A stretch of DNA of 64,000 nucleotides from Branchinecta lynchi (taxonomy: Eukaryota > Arthropoda > Branchiopoda > Anostraca > Branchinectidae), in contig JAKZAP010000013.1 of the NCBI GenBank assembly GCA_023053575.1, forward strand, positions 19,811,689-19,875,688, read 5' to 3'. Below are positions 23,147 to 34,685 of the stretch, one piece after another. Positions within the stretch are counted from its first letter, which is position 1. Each line of letters opens with the position of its first letter. Under the pieces are notes generated by a model, which ran no database searches, was not told where the DNA came from, and saw only the letters and a list, made by a program, of their open reading frames with translations. A program made the translations under genes and the position numbers.

Positions 23147-24737
23147 CTAGGGACAACACGTTATCTTAGCTCCAAATTTGTTTGAAAGAGTATTTCTACG
23201 TACAGATAATTTAGGAATGGCAAGTTTAATGAGAGCCTCTTCGTATGTAATATTATGATCACCCAGAATGATTCTCATGGCTCTCTTTTGGACATTTTCC
23301 AGGCGATCAGAGAGTTCTGCAGAAAGAGAAGAATGCCAAACCGGTGAAGGATATTCTAAATGAGGACGGATATAAGTTTTAAAATAACAGAGGAGGCATT
23401 TAGTATCCAAACCGAAATGACGATGGATATTCAGCAGTTACTCTTCTCAGTCTGCTAAACCGCATAACCGAAGACTTACTGTCATTAATTTGCATTTTCT
23501 TGCTTAACAGTTGAGTTTTAAGGGAAGTGATGGAGTCTTGTACCGGATTTGAACTGTTAGGAAGTGTGAAAGAAAGCTTAGAAATAACTAGAAGGGAGAG
23601 ATCATCTGCAAATTTGTACCTATGAAGGAAATCTTTAGCAACATTATTTACAGAACAAAGAAAAATCACAGGACCCAACTTAGTACCTTGAGGGGTACCT
23701 CAAGTTATTGTTTCAACTGCGGAGACGGAACCATTCAGTTTAACAACTTGGCTCCGGTCTGAGAGAAAACTGGCAATCATACACTGGGAAAATGGACTTG
23801 CACCCATTTCAGAAATGGCTTCCAGAGCAACCGCGTGATCCAGGGGATCAAAAGCTTTTTTTTTGTCAGCGAGGATTAGGTCAATAAACGAATCATCTTC
23901 CTCAAGAGCAGTTAGTATGTCATGAATCAGGCTAACCAAGTAATGTGAGGCGCTAATACCTTGCCTAAAACCAAACTGATTGGGGTCCAAATTGCCACAT
24001 ACTTCAGAAAGAAGCCAATCATACATAAAACTTTCTAGTAGCTTGGCCAATGCAGAAGTCTAAGATATAGGTCGCATATCATCAAGGCTAGAGGGGTTAT
24101 TTTTTTTCGGTATTGGAGTAACCTCAGCAATTTTGAAACACTTAGGAAATATACATTGAAGAAGACATTGATTAAATACTGCTGCGATGGGTCTAGAGAT
24201 TAGAAATGCGCATTGTATCAGTAACCTAATTGGAATATCATTGTTAACGCGAAAACAGTTTGGGTTCAGTCGTATAATTTTTTCCTCAACCATAGCAGGA
24301 GTAATGGTCGGTATATCAGTAATACTAGGCTCAAGGGGCTTATCACTCAACGAAGGTAACGAATTAGAAATATCGGCAAAGAATTTGTTCATTTGATCAA
24401 CGGAAACAGGGTCACCCAGATCATCGCAAAGGTTCACGGTGGGCCTCTGCTTCCCGCTAAGATTTTGCATCTCCTCATGAAATTTCTTTGAAGTTAGAAC
24501 AGATCCAAAAAGACAATTTACAACAGATTTCCCGTATTCCTTGCGTCGTCGTCTCAATATAGTAACAATTTTGTTACGGAGTTGTTTTGCCTGATCAGTG
24601 AAACCATCTCGAAACAACTGGCATTTCAGCTTAATCAAATTTTTCACTGACTGGTCAATCCACTGTTTGTTATTATCACGCTTACTAACTTTTTTAAGGG
24701 GAAAATTAGACAAGTAAATACTAAACAATTCCGCCAT
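23147..24737 (-). pseudogene. LINE reverse transcriptase, frame-broken
   Basis: Pieces in order on the minus strand: a linker with the VEEKIIRLNPN...IPIRLL pattern and ITPIPKK-type PIPK; LLESFMYDWLL and PNQFGFRQG (RT motif 2a); LADKKKAFDPLDH (motif A, with the Asp of AFD kept); LSDRSQVVKLNG; FADDLSLLV (motif C, catalytic DD present); then PHLEYPSPVWHSSLS in the tail. The first and second polymerase pieces are separated by a break at about 23690-23700. Confidence 0.8.
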
Positions 24738-24838
24738 TCCGCCATTTGGTTTCCGTCTGACATGTCATACAATGTTTTCCAGGATTTATTTCTCAGACAT
24801 GACAGGAAATTATTAACTGAATTCTCTGATAATGGGCG

Positions 24839-25510
24839 TTATGAAAACTGGTATTTCTTGGGAACTGGGATTGAATCGTTTGGTTTCCAAATTAAACAAT
24901 AGTGGTCGCTTTTCCCAGCAGGTGGGAGAACCACGGAAGCTTCATAAAAAGCACTACTAGAGGTTAGAATCAAGTCAAGCAGACTTTTTTCAGTTGTTTT
25001 TTGCTTCACGGTTTGTTCAAGCCCTAACTGATTTTCAAGCCAACTTTGCTTTATATCATTAGAATCACCCGCTACCGAAATTAAGCATCCAGGATATTTT
25101 GCGCGGATCGCGTCCACGCAATTTTGCAGGTAAAATACAAGATGGCGCCTGTAACCTGCACGCGGAGGATAATACACAGTCGCAAAAATGAGGCAGGGGA
25201 TACCTTTAGGGAGGCGTGAAGGACGCACCATGACCCAGGTCACTTCAAAATTATCCTTTGTGAGTTCATGCAAGTCCAAAAATTTGTGAGTAATGTTCGA
25301 CTTCACAAAAATGCCGACACCCCCACCGTGGGAACAGGTAGTTCCGTCAGAACGAAGACGTGGCTTTGACACAAAATTGTAACCAGGAATAGAACAGCCG
25401 GCAGCCGTAGCGCCCCAAGTTTCACTAAGTAATGCTATGTCTACGTCATTTTGCACCATTAGAACACCAAGTTCATCTGACTTGTTACAGAGGGATCGAA
25501 AATTAGTAAC
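24839..25510 (-). pseudogene. LINE endonuclease (EEP) domain
   Basis: The minus strand reads VTNFRSLCNKSDELGVLM, then DIALLSETW (catalytic Glu), a GGGVGIFVK block, SVAGDSND (the usual GDFN-like site, here GDSN), LLDLILTSS and finally KSDHYCLI (catalytic SDH). This order is diagnostic of the endonuclease of non-LTR retrotransposons, which nicks target DNA. The upstream start is lost. Confidence 0.8.
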
Positions 25511-25560
25511 TGCTACTATGACCGGTGAATGAGCGATTAGGCTTTCTTTTCATATCGAGT

Positions 25561-26651
25561 CGTGCATTAGCCCCTTGCAAAAGACAGCCAGCACTCAGCA
25601 ATGAAGTCGGGAAGACAGAAATGACAAACTTGATGACGCTTGACAGAACCGAGTTGGGTAAAGCAAAAAGAGGGGAAGAGGCATTTTAAACAGTTTTAAA
25701 CGTGGTTAGGCCTAAGAGGAATTGCAAATAGCAAAACAAACCTGGATAAACGTACACAAAAAAGTAACGTGTCATTATTTTCTGTAGGATAGCGCACCTA
25801 GCGGCCAAAAAAGAACTAATCTGAGAGTAATTTTATGAGGGGCGTATACTCTTGATGACATCTCTCCTTGCCGATGCAAAATCTCCAGCCTCTCCGGGTA
25901 CCTAGCGGAAGAAAGGCAGAAGTGGTGTCACAGCTGCTCCCAAAGATTGGCGTGATTGATTGGCATAGGATTTGAGTCGTTGAGTTTGAATCGTACGGAC
26001 ACGCTTACTCCTTCTTCCTGAGGGTCAATGGCGTGTTTTGGACTTAGTCATATAGAGTATTATAGTCAGCTTGGACTGAAGGAATATTTATGCTCTGAAA
26101 CCCTTGAATAGGGAGGTTTCGGCTTAGCGACGACTACGGAAAAAAGATAGCCGAAAATTTTCGACATTGCGAGGTATAAGACTTTCGACCTTGAGAATGA
26201 ATTATCGGCGTTTGATAACTTCTGATCCTTTAAGTCCCTGGAAACGCCATTCCAATCTTTTTTTATTGCTTTAATCATAGCATTTGGAGCAAAGTTTGAC
26301 CTGAATTGAGATCTCGAGGCTTCCTGACTTTTACAAAAAGAAATCTCGTATCCTATTGATCGGTTTTCACGTTATAACCGACCAATAGGATGCTAGAGTC
26401 AGTTCCTGTGGCGAAAGTTCAAAAACTCCAGATTCAAATTCAAATATTTATTGACCTCCAAGATCGGAAGTATAAAATGAAATAAATACAAACAAATTGG
26501 CCTACGATGTAATACTACAAAAAAACAATCTGGCCAAAGAATACTAATTATACAAGAAAATAAAATTATACACATGCGTTAAACTATATTAACTCTTTAA
26601 CCGCTAAATGTAGGTTATGAGGTTATGATCTCATTCTCGATTAAACTTAGC
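25561..26651. other. MED20 intron 4 filler
   Basis: The segment 25850-26010 resembles 9890-10080 (old dispersed repeat). TATTGATCGGTTTTCACGTT and a following near-complement around 26350-26390 form a small hairpin. No gene. Confidence 0.3.
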
Positions 26652-27527
26652 TCCATAACTAGTGTTGGTCGATATTTGGGAATATCGAAATATCGATATT
26701 TCGGTTATCGTAAACCGATATTTGAAACCGTTTATACTGCTACATTTCTCATGGATAAAAAACTTAACAAGACAAAAACTGAACTAAAACAACAAAATCA
26801 AACATTCCCATTCAGAAACAGTAGCATTTCCACGCTTTTTCTTCCCAGTCTGTTTCTCCTCCCCAACCGAAATCAAGTTTGAAATCCCTATTTGTTCTTT
26901 TATTCTGAAAATTCCGAATGATAAATCTGTTGCACACCGTAATAGTCTGGGGCCCAAGTATCAAAATGTGAAAAGTAGCTTTCCCGTCGGGGGCAGCTGA
27001 TCCGACGATGGATTCTAGGTAAATCGACCACGCTGATTTCGAATCTGGGCGGGATACTGGGATCAGACATGTGCTAAAGATGTTACGCACCAACACTCAA
27101 ATTCGGATGTCTTGGCGTTCCATTTCATCTTTCTAAAGCAGATCGAAAAGTATTATCAGCTAACCAGCTACGGTGATTCCAACTCTGACTGATAACTATC
27201 CTTCAGAAACAATGGAAAAGTTTATTTAGGTATATTTATTTACGGTGAAAGAGTACATTTATTAAAACCATATTTGCAAAAGTTGGTCCTGCCAACTTTC
27301 ATATTTAATCACAAACGAGTTAGGCTTCGAAATCCTCTTCTTCCTCGTCTATTACAATGACATTGACACATTTCGCCCCGGATGCGCATAGTACGTCACG
27401 AGATCTCTTGGTTACAGCACATGAGTATTTTTACTGCAAGATTTCTTGCAGGCACAAAAAACACCGACCACACTGTCTGGAAAAATATGGCCCATCAGTT
27501 GCCACTGCTTTTGCTCCCCTACGTATC

Positions 27528-28140
27528 TCATCGGCCCATCCATAGTCCAGTGGGTTCAAAGAGACAGGTATTGGGTCGTGAGATCGCGTCTACACGGAAA
27601 ATTGCAAAAATGCATGCAGCCAGTGCAAAAAAAAAAATGATCTGTCGGTGGGTGACAGCCACATGGGCTCCTTTTGCGTGGCAAAAGATGTACACAGAGA
27701 TCATTTTTAGGCAATTCTTCAGCCGTTTCATAGTATGGCTGTCAATCTGCTTTAAAAGGACAGAAAAGTTTTCTCTGATTTGTGATGTCTTGTACACACT
27801 ACCATCATTTACACTTTGGTTCAATTTCCATCACAAGTTCCTCAAGCATTTATCGAGATACCTGGCCTTCTCTGCAACAAGATCACGACCCCTGCATCCA
27901 GAAGCAAGAAGAATATCTCGCTCAGTTAGTGCACAAGCATGTTCAATTACTATGTTAACGCTCCTTGACGCTTCAGAAACTCTGCGAAGTTGAGACTCTG
28001 GCCTCTCTTTACATTCTTTTTTCAGGTAAAAGAGGAAAGTGTCAGTATATGAAAAGTCAACACTTTGAGACCTTAACTGTAGGACCATGGGACTAGGAGT
28101 TGATGTTGATGTCCAGGTTGCACAGTGTCAGAAGTCCCAT
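27528..28140 (-). pseudogene. Unrecognised broken coding fragment inside the hAT-like element
   Basis: Two minus-strand frames follow each other. The first (28088-27831, 85 codons) contains ERPESQLRRVSEASRSVNIV and ERDILLASGCRGRDLVAEKA; the second (27824-27528) has EIISVYIF-like and HVAVTHRQ segments. The first reads like true protein (balanced composition, regular helices) and may continue upstream as far as 28260. I do not recognise a family. It could be a remnant of the element's own protein or of a captured gene. Confidence 0.35.
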
Positions 28141-29261
28141 CAGCTAACAAGACTGAGGACTTAGAAGTGGAAAACAAATTTTTCCTACAAGTTTCATGCA
28201 ACACAAAATCACAAAAATCAGGTTTTGACATTGCAGTCATGAGCTTTTTTGCAGCAAATCACTTAGCTTGTCTAACACTTTAGCCTGTGACCAAGGAGCG
28301 ATGTCAGTTCTTTGGCACAAATACACATAGAAAAGTCAATCAGTTTTCTCTTTTATGGGCTGTTGGCAAACAGCATCCATTTTTGGCAAACCGTAACCAT
28401 CTACAATCTCTTCTTCCACTGATTAAAGATTGAGAAACCCCTTGATAAACTTTTCATGATATTTTGCCTTCTCACTGCATGCCACCAAAGATTTAGGTGC
28501 TGGCAATAGCAGCACCTGCCATTGTAGTCATCAGAGGCCTATAGTGCCTGTCTCTTACTGTCTTCAATGTATCACTGAGCTTGTCCAGGACTCAAGCCTC
28601 TGATAAAGGAAGAACATCCGTGTTTGGCACAAAATAAGAAGTCAGATTTCTCCTCTTTCTTTAGGCTATTCGCACTCCGGACCTGCTTCTTGGTCAGTTG
28701 ATCCATTCAATTTCCTGTAAAGAATAAAATATGTTACAACACCATAGGTACTTAGATATTATAGTATTAACAAACCTTGCAATTACAGAGGAATTTACAG
28801 TTGTTAAAACAAATATAATATAATAAAATTTGTTGATTTTTAGCTTGGCTAACTAGTGGCAAACAAAGACCATAAAATATCTCATAAGAAAACGAAAATA
28901 AACAATACAAACACATATTAGGGACTCAACATGGTTAGCCTTTTATAATAATGGAGATTTTTGCAAGTAAACTTTATTCTGACTACCATAGTTGTGCGTA
29001 GCAGCTTCAGGGTTCTGTATTTTTCCCTGTACCCTACTAATGATCAAACCACAGGATATGAAAATATTTCTGCCGACTAGTCGGAGACTCACAGCATCTA
29101 GGTTATTCACTAAGCTACTGATTTACTGTAACCCGACTTTGCTACTGAGCTTCTCAGCCTTTTTAGCTGTTCAAATTAGTTAAGTTATCATAACAAAAAA
29201 TGGAAATAGCCATGTGGCATGGCCGACAAGCGTCAGACATCTGTACAGTATGTACAGTGAA

Positions 29262-29849
29262 CAGGGGCGTCACAGCTGTGGGGGGGGGCGTCCGTTCCAA
29301 ATGTAAATATTCCTTCAGCCCAAGCTGACTACGAATCATATTTGATGGTGCAAAATGGATACGTCAGCTGAATTTTCTTGGAGCTATACTTCGGCCGTTC
29401 TTGGTAAGGGCCTCTTCAGGCTCAAAACCGCTCAAGTTGGAAAAACGAACCCTTCCCACAAGTTCATTTTCCAACTTGAGCGGTTTTGAGCCTGAAGAGG
29501 ACCCTTACCAAGAAGGGCTGAAATATAGTTCCAATAAAATTCAGCTGACGTATCCGTTTTGCACGATCAAATATCCTCCAAATGTGTCCAGCCAGTCTGT
29601 AAAAAATAACTAAGTTGGCGTGAAGCACTGCAATTTTTCGTCAAAACAGTTTTTTTCTTCATGAAAACAGTTATTTTTCCTAAAAATCAGTTGGTTTTTT
29701 GTCAAAACAGTCATTTTTTTAAATCAGTCAATTATTTTTCAAAGCTGTCATTTTTGTTCTTGAAAACAGTTCTTCTTTCTGCAACAACAGTCAGTAAATA
29801 CCTTGCCCCCCCCCCCCCCCGACAAACATTTCAGCTAGTAACGCCTCTG
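29262..29849. mobile_element. hAT-like MITE with CAGGGGCGTCAC ends, copy 1, itself invaded
   Basis: It starts CAGGGGCGTCACAGCTG and ends CAGCTAGTAACGCCTCTG. Flanks ACAGTGAA and ACAGTGAC form a near-perfect 8-bp duplication. A G-run follows the left end and a C-run precedes the right, as in the other copies. An inner array of CAGT-TTTTT units gives CAGTCA/CAGTTA repeats at about 29650-29790. The hammerhead-type unit at 29309-29577 is inserted inside. Confidence 0.6.
29309..29577. repeat. Inverted pair of hammerhead-type repeats
   Basis: The left arm ATTTGATGGTGCAAAATGGA and the right complement near 29560-29577 enclose two opposite CTGAAGAG...AAGGG blocks. The plus-strand core has CTGAAA instead of CGAAA. 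The central part TCATTTTCCAACTTGAGCGG is palindromic with its partner at 29430-29450. Confidence 0.5.
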
Positions 29850-30954
29850 ACAGTGACAGTAACTTGGGTTAGCCTCCGGCCTCCAAAAATGAGGCTTTTA
29901 TAATGGACTGACGAACAGTTCTGTAACATTCACAAAAAAAACAATACATACCATGAATAATCTTAAACTCTCGACAGTCCAACTTATTTGCTGTTTAATC
30001 TGGGCCTATAAGCAAGTGGAGCTTTCTACTACCTAAAAGGCCTTAACCCAAACTCAAGAACAACCACATTGCAGCTCTGCTTGAATGATTTTTATCTGTT
30101 TATTCTTCTTAATATCCTCCAATTCTCAGGTGAAATATCTTGGAATTCTTGGTTTGTAAACACTATTGCCACTTTTTCTTGTCTGGAACATGTGACTTTT
30201 GGCCGCAAAAGATTTTTTGCTTACTTTTTATATTTACTTGCAAGGAACCGGTCGTAGAATTTTGGCTTGCTCTGTCGAAGAAGTGAAAACTGTCATTAAC
30301 CGCAGATTTCTGCGACAGGCGGCAACGCTGCTTCTGAAATGTTTGAATGTTTGTTTACATCTGCTTGCTTTTGATTGGTCGGAAGTCGGACCGCGGATGT
30401 AACCGCACAAACCGCAACCGCAGAATAGTTAGAGTGTAAGAGGTTAGAAAAGCATGTCCGATATACCAAAAAGCTGTATCCCGGTAACTTTCGTGAGTAA
30501 CAGAACGTACGGGAGGTCCTGTGATCTCTAGAGGTGTTGCCCCAGTAAGACCCTCCACTTTTAGAAGGAGAAGACTTTCGGTTCAGTGGACCCCAGACTA
30601 TAATGCAACTATTCGAAAATATCGATATTCCAAAAGTCAATATCGAACTATTGGTATTTTTCAATATGATCGATATTTCGACTATCGTATCGAATATCGC
30701 CCAACACTATCCATAACTGTTATAAAGTAACGAAGGAAGGGTCGGGAAAACGTTTCCAAGTAGGGTATAATACGTACAAGTCGAGAAGAATTACCAAACG
30801 CCCACAATTCAGTCTCATGACATACATCCCATTGTTAAATTCTTTGTTCTACCTTTTTCCAATTATGTTGAGAAATATCCGTTTTCATCTGGTACGCTGA
30901 GATTTCTCTACAATGCACAGATTCTTTTTATCTTTCCTGTGTTGTCTTTTCTCC

Positions 30955-31258
30955 CAAAATGTTTGGGGGGGGGGGGCAAGTCATTTAACGACTGGCTGGT
31001 AATTTTTACCGACTGTTTTGGCAGAAAAAGACAGTTTTCAAGAAAAAGTTTTGAAAAAATCGACTGATTTTCGGAAAAACCGACTGTTTTCAAGAAAAAT
31101 AAACTGATTTTCAGTAAAACCGACTATTTTCATGAAAAAAATCAACTGTTTTGACAAAAAACGCGACGCTTCGCGCCGACTCGGTTATTTTTTTTACCGA
31201 CTGGTAGACAATATTTGGGGGGGCGCCCCCCCCCCCCCCCCCCAGTCGTGACGCCCCT
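30955..31258. mobile_element. Truncated CAGGGGCGTCAC-family element
   Basis: The right end reads CCAGTCGTGACGCCCCTG preceded by a C-run (31226-31243), and the left side starts within a G-run (30964-30977). The body repeats ACCGACTGTTTT and ATCGACTGATTTTC. The left CAGGGGCG end is missing. Confidence 0.55.
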
Positions 31259-31491
31259 GGCTAGAAGCTTGTCGCTATATAATATTCTCTTGCCCCAATA
31301 TATAATATTCTCTTGCCCCAATTATCTATCTGTCCCAGCCATGCTCTGGAGAAAATGCTGAAACGTCTCTGGCGGATTGGATCAGAAGTCCTATTGTCAG
31401 GATCATTTACGGGAGAACGACATCGCAGAAATAAAATTGTTAGAGTCGTATTAGGACAACCCGATAACATGTACCATTTGATTTGTACTTT

Positions 31492-31887
31492 GTTTTTGGG
31501 ATCCCAAAACGTAAGTGGAGGGATACCTATGACATCGCAAAAGTTGTCCGTCCGTCCGTCCGTCCGTCTGTAAGCACGATAACTCTCTTTAAAGTTGATT
31601 AGATTTCTTTATAGGGATAAGGAGATACGCCGGCTTCGTTTCTGAATTTTTCTTTTTTTGCTGGACTAGTAGTTCGCTCGGAATTCGGGCGAAACCGCAA
31701 ATTTGGCAGTAGTAAAGCAGGAAGTTTCGGTCAATATCGTCAAAATAGATATGGCTTATAGAGGTATAGATAGGTAGATAGAATATCTGAACTCGGTTTT
31801 CTCTGATGGTTAGCCTGGCGAAGACAAGACCGGATTGTTTGGATCAAATCTTAGATTTTTGGGATCCCATCGACACCTTTGGTCTTG
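31492..31887 (+). mobile_element. GGATCCC-family element, copy 3 (internally deleted)
   Basis: Both ends are present (GTTTTTGGGATCCCAAAACG and ATTTTTGGGATCCCATCGAC), but only about 400 bp remain. The whole monomer block is missing; the sequence passes from the (CCGT)n run directly to the tail. It keeps GGTAGATAGAATATCTGAAC, the sequence that the Polinton interrupts elsewhere. Confidence 0.7.
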
Positions 31888-32529
31888 TTTTTGATGAGTA
31901 AAGATGGGTGAGGAGAGAGAGTTACCTTGGGTATGAGTCGGTTCTGGATTGCCACGAGGTTTAAGTATCTTATATTTGTTTATAATATTGAATATTTATT
32001 TATTTTGTCTCTCTATAGTTGTTTATGTATAGTGTTGCATTTATTTTGTTCCCATTTCTTTTTTGTTCCCAATATAGTTATGCGATTATGCTAAGTGATT
32101 AATTGAGTCCTGCCACAAACAAATCTGTATAGACTTTCACGTGGTCTGTTATGATATTTTTTTTTTTTTTAAATTCTATTACATATTAAATTTGTCTCTC
32201 TCTCAAAAACTTTCGTAGCAACAAATAGACAAATGTAGTTGCAAAACATATGTTTGTACCCAGATTTGTGCTTGCTAGGACCATAGACATATAATATATC
32301 AAGAGAAGATGAAGATATGATATTTGTAGTGGTTAAGACAGCAACTGATTGGATCTCAAAACCCACGTCTTTTTAGAGTCCATCTCAGTTCGTAATTCAA
32401 TATCACATGTGTGACAGCTGTGCTTGCACTGGGGTCGGTTTATCTCTTATCACTTGATTCGGTCGGGTCTTGCCATTATAGGCTTGTACAAAACTAAACA
32501 TATTTTCATGTTATAGTTGTACCATATTT
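31888..32529. other. No gene seen
   Basis: AT-rich intron sequence with a T-run at about 32157-32170. Nothing recognisable. Confidence 0.3.
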
Positions 32530-32810
32530 GCGGTGCAAAAGCGGATAAGTGAGCTACATTTTACTAGAACTATATTTCAGGAAAAACAGTAGCCGTGTCC
32601 AGATTAAAATCACAGCAACAGCATTAGCACCAACCAGTTTTCAGAGAAGAAGTTCACAAAATCAGATATTTAAGGAAGAATCTTTAATTGTTTTTCCACA
32701 AGTTCATTTTCGAGCTTGAGCGGCTTGAACCTGAAGAGGACCCTTGCCAAGAAGGGCCGAAATGTAGCTCGAATAAAATGTATCTGACTTATCCGTTTTG
32801 CACCGTCACG
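32530..32810. repeat. Hammerhead-type repeat with intact core
   Basis: CTGAAGAG (32731-32738), CCCTT-loop-AAGGG and CGAAA (32758-32762) are all kept on the plus strand. The outer arm TTGCGGTGCAAAAGCGGATA at left pairs with CTTATCCGTTTTGCACCGT at right. Helix I next to the core is weak here. Confidence 0.5.
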
Positions 32811-33073
32811 AATGCGATAGAATTTCGAGTTCTTCCTCATGCTCTCTCGGTTTTAGGGATAGTTGGTGCATCTCGGTTTTGATTGTGTTGAACAGATCCG
32901 GGCATTTGGTCAAATTTAGCCGAGGCCGTTTGGCTTTTTTGCGGCAATGAAACCTATCTCATCATTAGAGAATGTCTTGCATTGATTTCTGAAGTTGCGG
33001 CATGGCTTTTAAACGCTGCTTCACCCGGAAAACTATTTTGGAATTTAATCATTTACCATTTCGTCTCTTTCAG

Positions 33074-33166
33074 GCCAGAATGAATGAAATCTTCCAACCC
33101 ATAGACAAGATCAATCAATACTTGGAACAATTCAATATGTTCAGAAAGTCGACGACCGTTCGGTGA
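33074..33166 (+). CDS. MED20: MED20 exon 5 (C-terminus and stop)
   Basis: The acceptor TCTCTTTCAG leads into a frame of 30 residues plus TGA: ARMNEIFQPIDKINQYLEQ followed by FNMFRKSTTVR. This matches the MED20 C-terminal helix (QYMELFNKIRK in vertebrates). The exon starts on a codon border, as exon 4 requires. It lies about 17.7 kb after exon 4, so it would be missed without the family pattern. Confidence 0.85.
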   Translation, partial: ARMNEIFQPIDKINQYLEQFNMFRKSTTVR

Positions 33167-33307
33167 CGTGGAGATTATTTTGTATTTTTTATATTTGTGA
33201 TAATTAAAGAGAGCCTCAACATTCGCTGTTCTTCCTAATTAAAGTCCGTAGCCAACCATGGACTAATCCCAGCACAATCTTCAAATTTTGCTTCATACAT
33301 ATACACT

Positions 33308-33720
33308 AGTTGCGCTTTTGCAGATACCATCGTATCTGATTCCATGGTCTGATGTCGCTTTTGCAGTTATCGTGGTATCTGATACCAGTGTAAAAATGCG
33401 TTTTTGCAATTATCGTAGTATCTAGCCAGTTATCGTGGTAATTGATTGTAGTATCTGGAAAAGTCGTCTCACTTTCATCAGTTTTTGTCAAATTGGTGAG
33501 AACTGCCCACCAATTTGACAAAAGTGGGAAAGAAGTTTGGCACTTAGTGATGTGACTGAATGACAGTTTTCTTTTGGGATGACTTCGAAAAGCGCAATTT
33601 CAGCAATTGTCGTTTTTGCAGAGCAACCGTATATCAGATACCATGGTAACTGCAAAAACGACTAATTGCAAATCCAGTTACCGTGGTAACAGATACCATG
33701 GTATATGCAAAAACGCAACC
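33308..33720 (-). mobile_element. MITE with GTTTTTGCAG subrepeats, copy 2
   Basis: Same elements as 12028-12432 in reverse order: outer GCAGATACCA repeats, middle CAATTTGACAAAAGTGGGAA and TCTTTTGGGATGACTTCGAA, then GATACCATGGTAACTGCAAA repeats and GCAAAAACGCAACCAC at the end. Confidence 0.6.
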
Positions 33721-34685
33721 ACTTTGTTGCGGAGGTTCTCGAGGCGAGACAAGATTTTAGGCATCCAACATTCATGTCCCCAACAGCAACATATTTATGA
33801 TCAAGATAAAAAACAAAACTAAAGAAGACCTCCCGAGGATTGGTAAGGATTAATTTTTTATAAAATAGTTCTCTGAAACTCGCAAACATATCATTACTAA
33901 TTATTCGCAGATGATTTTTTCAACTCAAAGCAGGAATTCAGGAGTCCCGGCATTGTCGGGAGGTAGACGAGGGAGCAAGGAGGTGCCGATGACGATCATG
34001 ATTATGATTTTATTTGTAACCCGTCAAAATAAGCACAACCACGAAGACTGAGTAAACTAGACCTACGTTGCCTGGGCAACGTGGAGTGTTGCGGCAACCT
34101 TTGTCCGGCTTCGCCGACTAAAGCGTTGCGAGAGCAACACTTTGGTTTTGTTTCTTCGCTGTCGGTTAAATGCTGAACTTGTCAACTTATCGAAGCTTAT
34201 AAAACGGTATTTTCTAAGAAGAACACAATCGGTATAGATTCGGTAAAATTTTGGCTCTGCACCCCCCCCCCCCACCGAAAATGCACTTGCGACGCCCTTG
34301 GTCCCCTCAGCAAAGTACTGATTTGCCATTTTTTCTTAGCCAGACGAAAAGAGCTTATTTGGCGTTTTTGCTGTTTGAACCCACAGGCCAAAGTCTACGG
34401 CAAAAAGCGTGCAAAAACGCCTTATTAGAACACAGGCCAACTGCTACGGCTATAGTCCACAGGAATGAAGAAACGCAGCTAATGGGTCACTAATTTTGAT
34501 AGCGACTGGAAATTTTTGAGTTTGTCACCCAGGGCGGGGCGGGAAGGCGGAATATACATTTAGCAAAATGGTAAAATATTGACCGTATTTCTTTTTGTCC
34601 GATTTGATGAGAACAATTGAAGGAAGTTACCATCCTAACATTATTATGACATTTTGATAAGTGAAAGCCAGGCTTCACCTTCTAG
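33721..34685. other. Repeat-rich spacer after MED20
   Basis: A C-run at 34263-34273 and small GC-rich pieces resemble the CAGGGGCGTCAC family ends (GCGACGCCC near 34288). Small frames on both strands are not convincing. Confidence 0.3.

Larger units (their letters stand above)
22888..25560 (-). mobile_element. Degraded non-LTR retrotransposon (endonuclease plus reverse transcriptase)
   Basis: On the minus strand the order is: apurinic-type endonuclease (25510-24839), linker (24737-24060), reverse transcriptase (24050-23400), C-terminal tail (23410-23147), 3' region and a (TTGA)n tail at 22910-22889. This is the CR1/Jockey-like pol layout. The 5' end is cut within the region before the endonuclease. 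Several frame breaks and stops (near 23690, 24055 and 24740) show it is dead. It lies in MED20 intron 4. Confidence 0.8.
26660..30709. mobile_element. hAT-like DNA transposon, 4.05 kb, perfect 8-bp target duplication
   Basis: The element starts TAGTGTTGGTCGATATTT and ends AATATCGCCCAACACTA. TCCATAAC stands directly before (26652-26659) and after (30710-30717), an exact 8-bp duplication as made by hAT transposases. Subterminal ATCGATATTTCG palindromes lie at both ends. The interior has minus-strand frames (27528-28088) that I cannot assign, and a younger insertion at 29262-29849. A full transposase is not recognisable. Confidence 0.75.
7335..33166 (+). other. MED20: MED20 gene, full coding span of five exons
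   Basis: Mediator subunit 20 sits in the head module of the Mediator complex, which links transcription factors to RNA polymerase II in the nucleus. Five coding exons (7335-7348, 10936-11087, 12538-12794, 15215-15325, 33074-33166) total 627 nt, giving 208 residues; human MED20 has 212. Every junction has GT-AG borders, and the phases fit exactly: 2 nt, then 1 nt, then two whole-codon joins. Motifs appear in family order: MGV start, FPVSEGRTG, GTFIVDCETF, HDSEMPVSVF, FIVKFGSVTM, VEYTPC, EFLQGFLGSHG and QYLEQFNMFRK. The last intron is about 17.7 kb and carries most of the transposons in the window. An ATTAAA signal lies near 33200. Confidence 0.9.

Noticed and set aside
27382..27993. 203-codon plus-strand frame
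   Set aside because: Lies opposite a better-looking minus-strand protein piece and has no domain pattern; judged a shadow.
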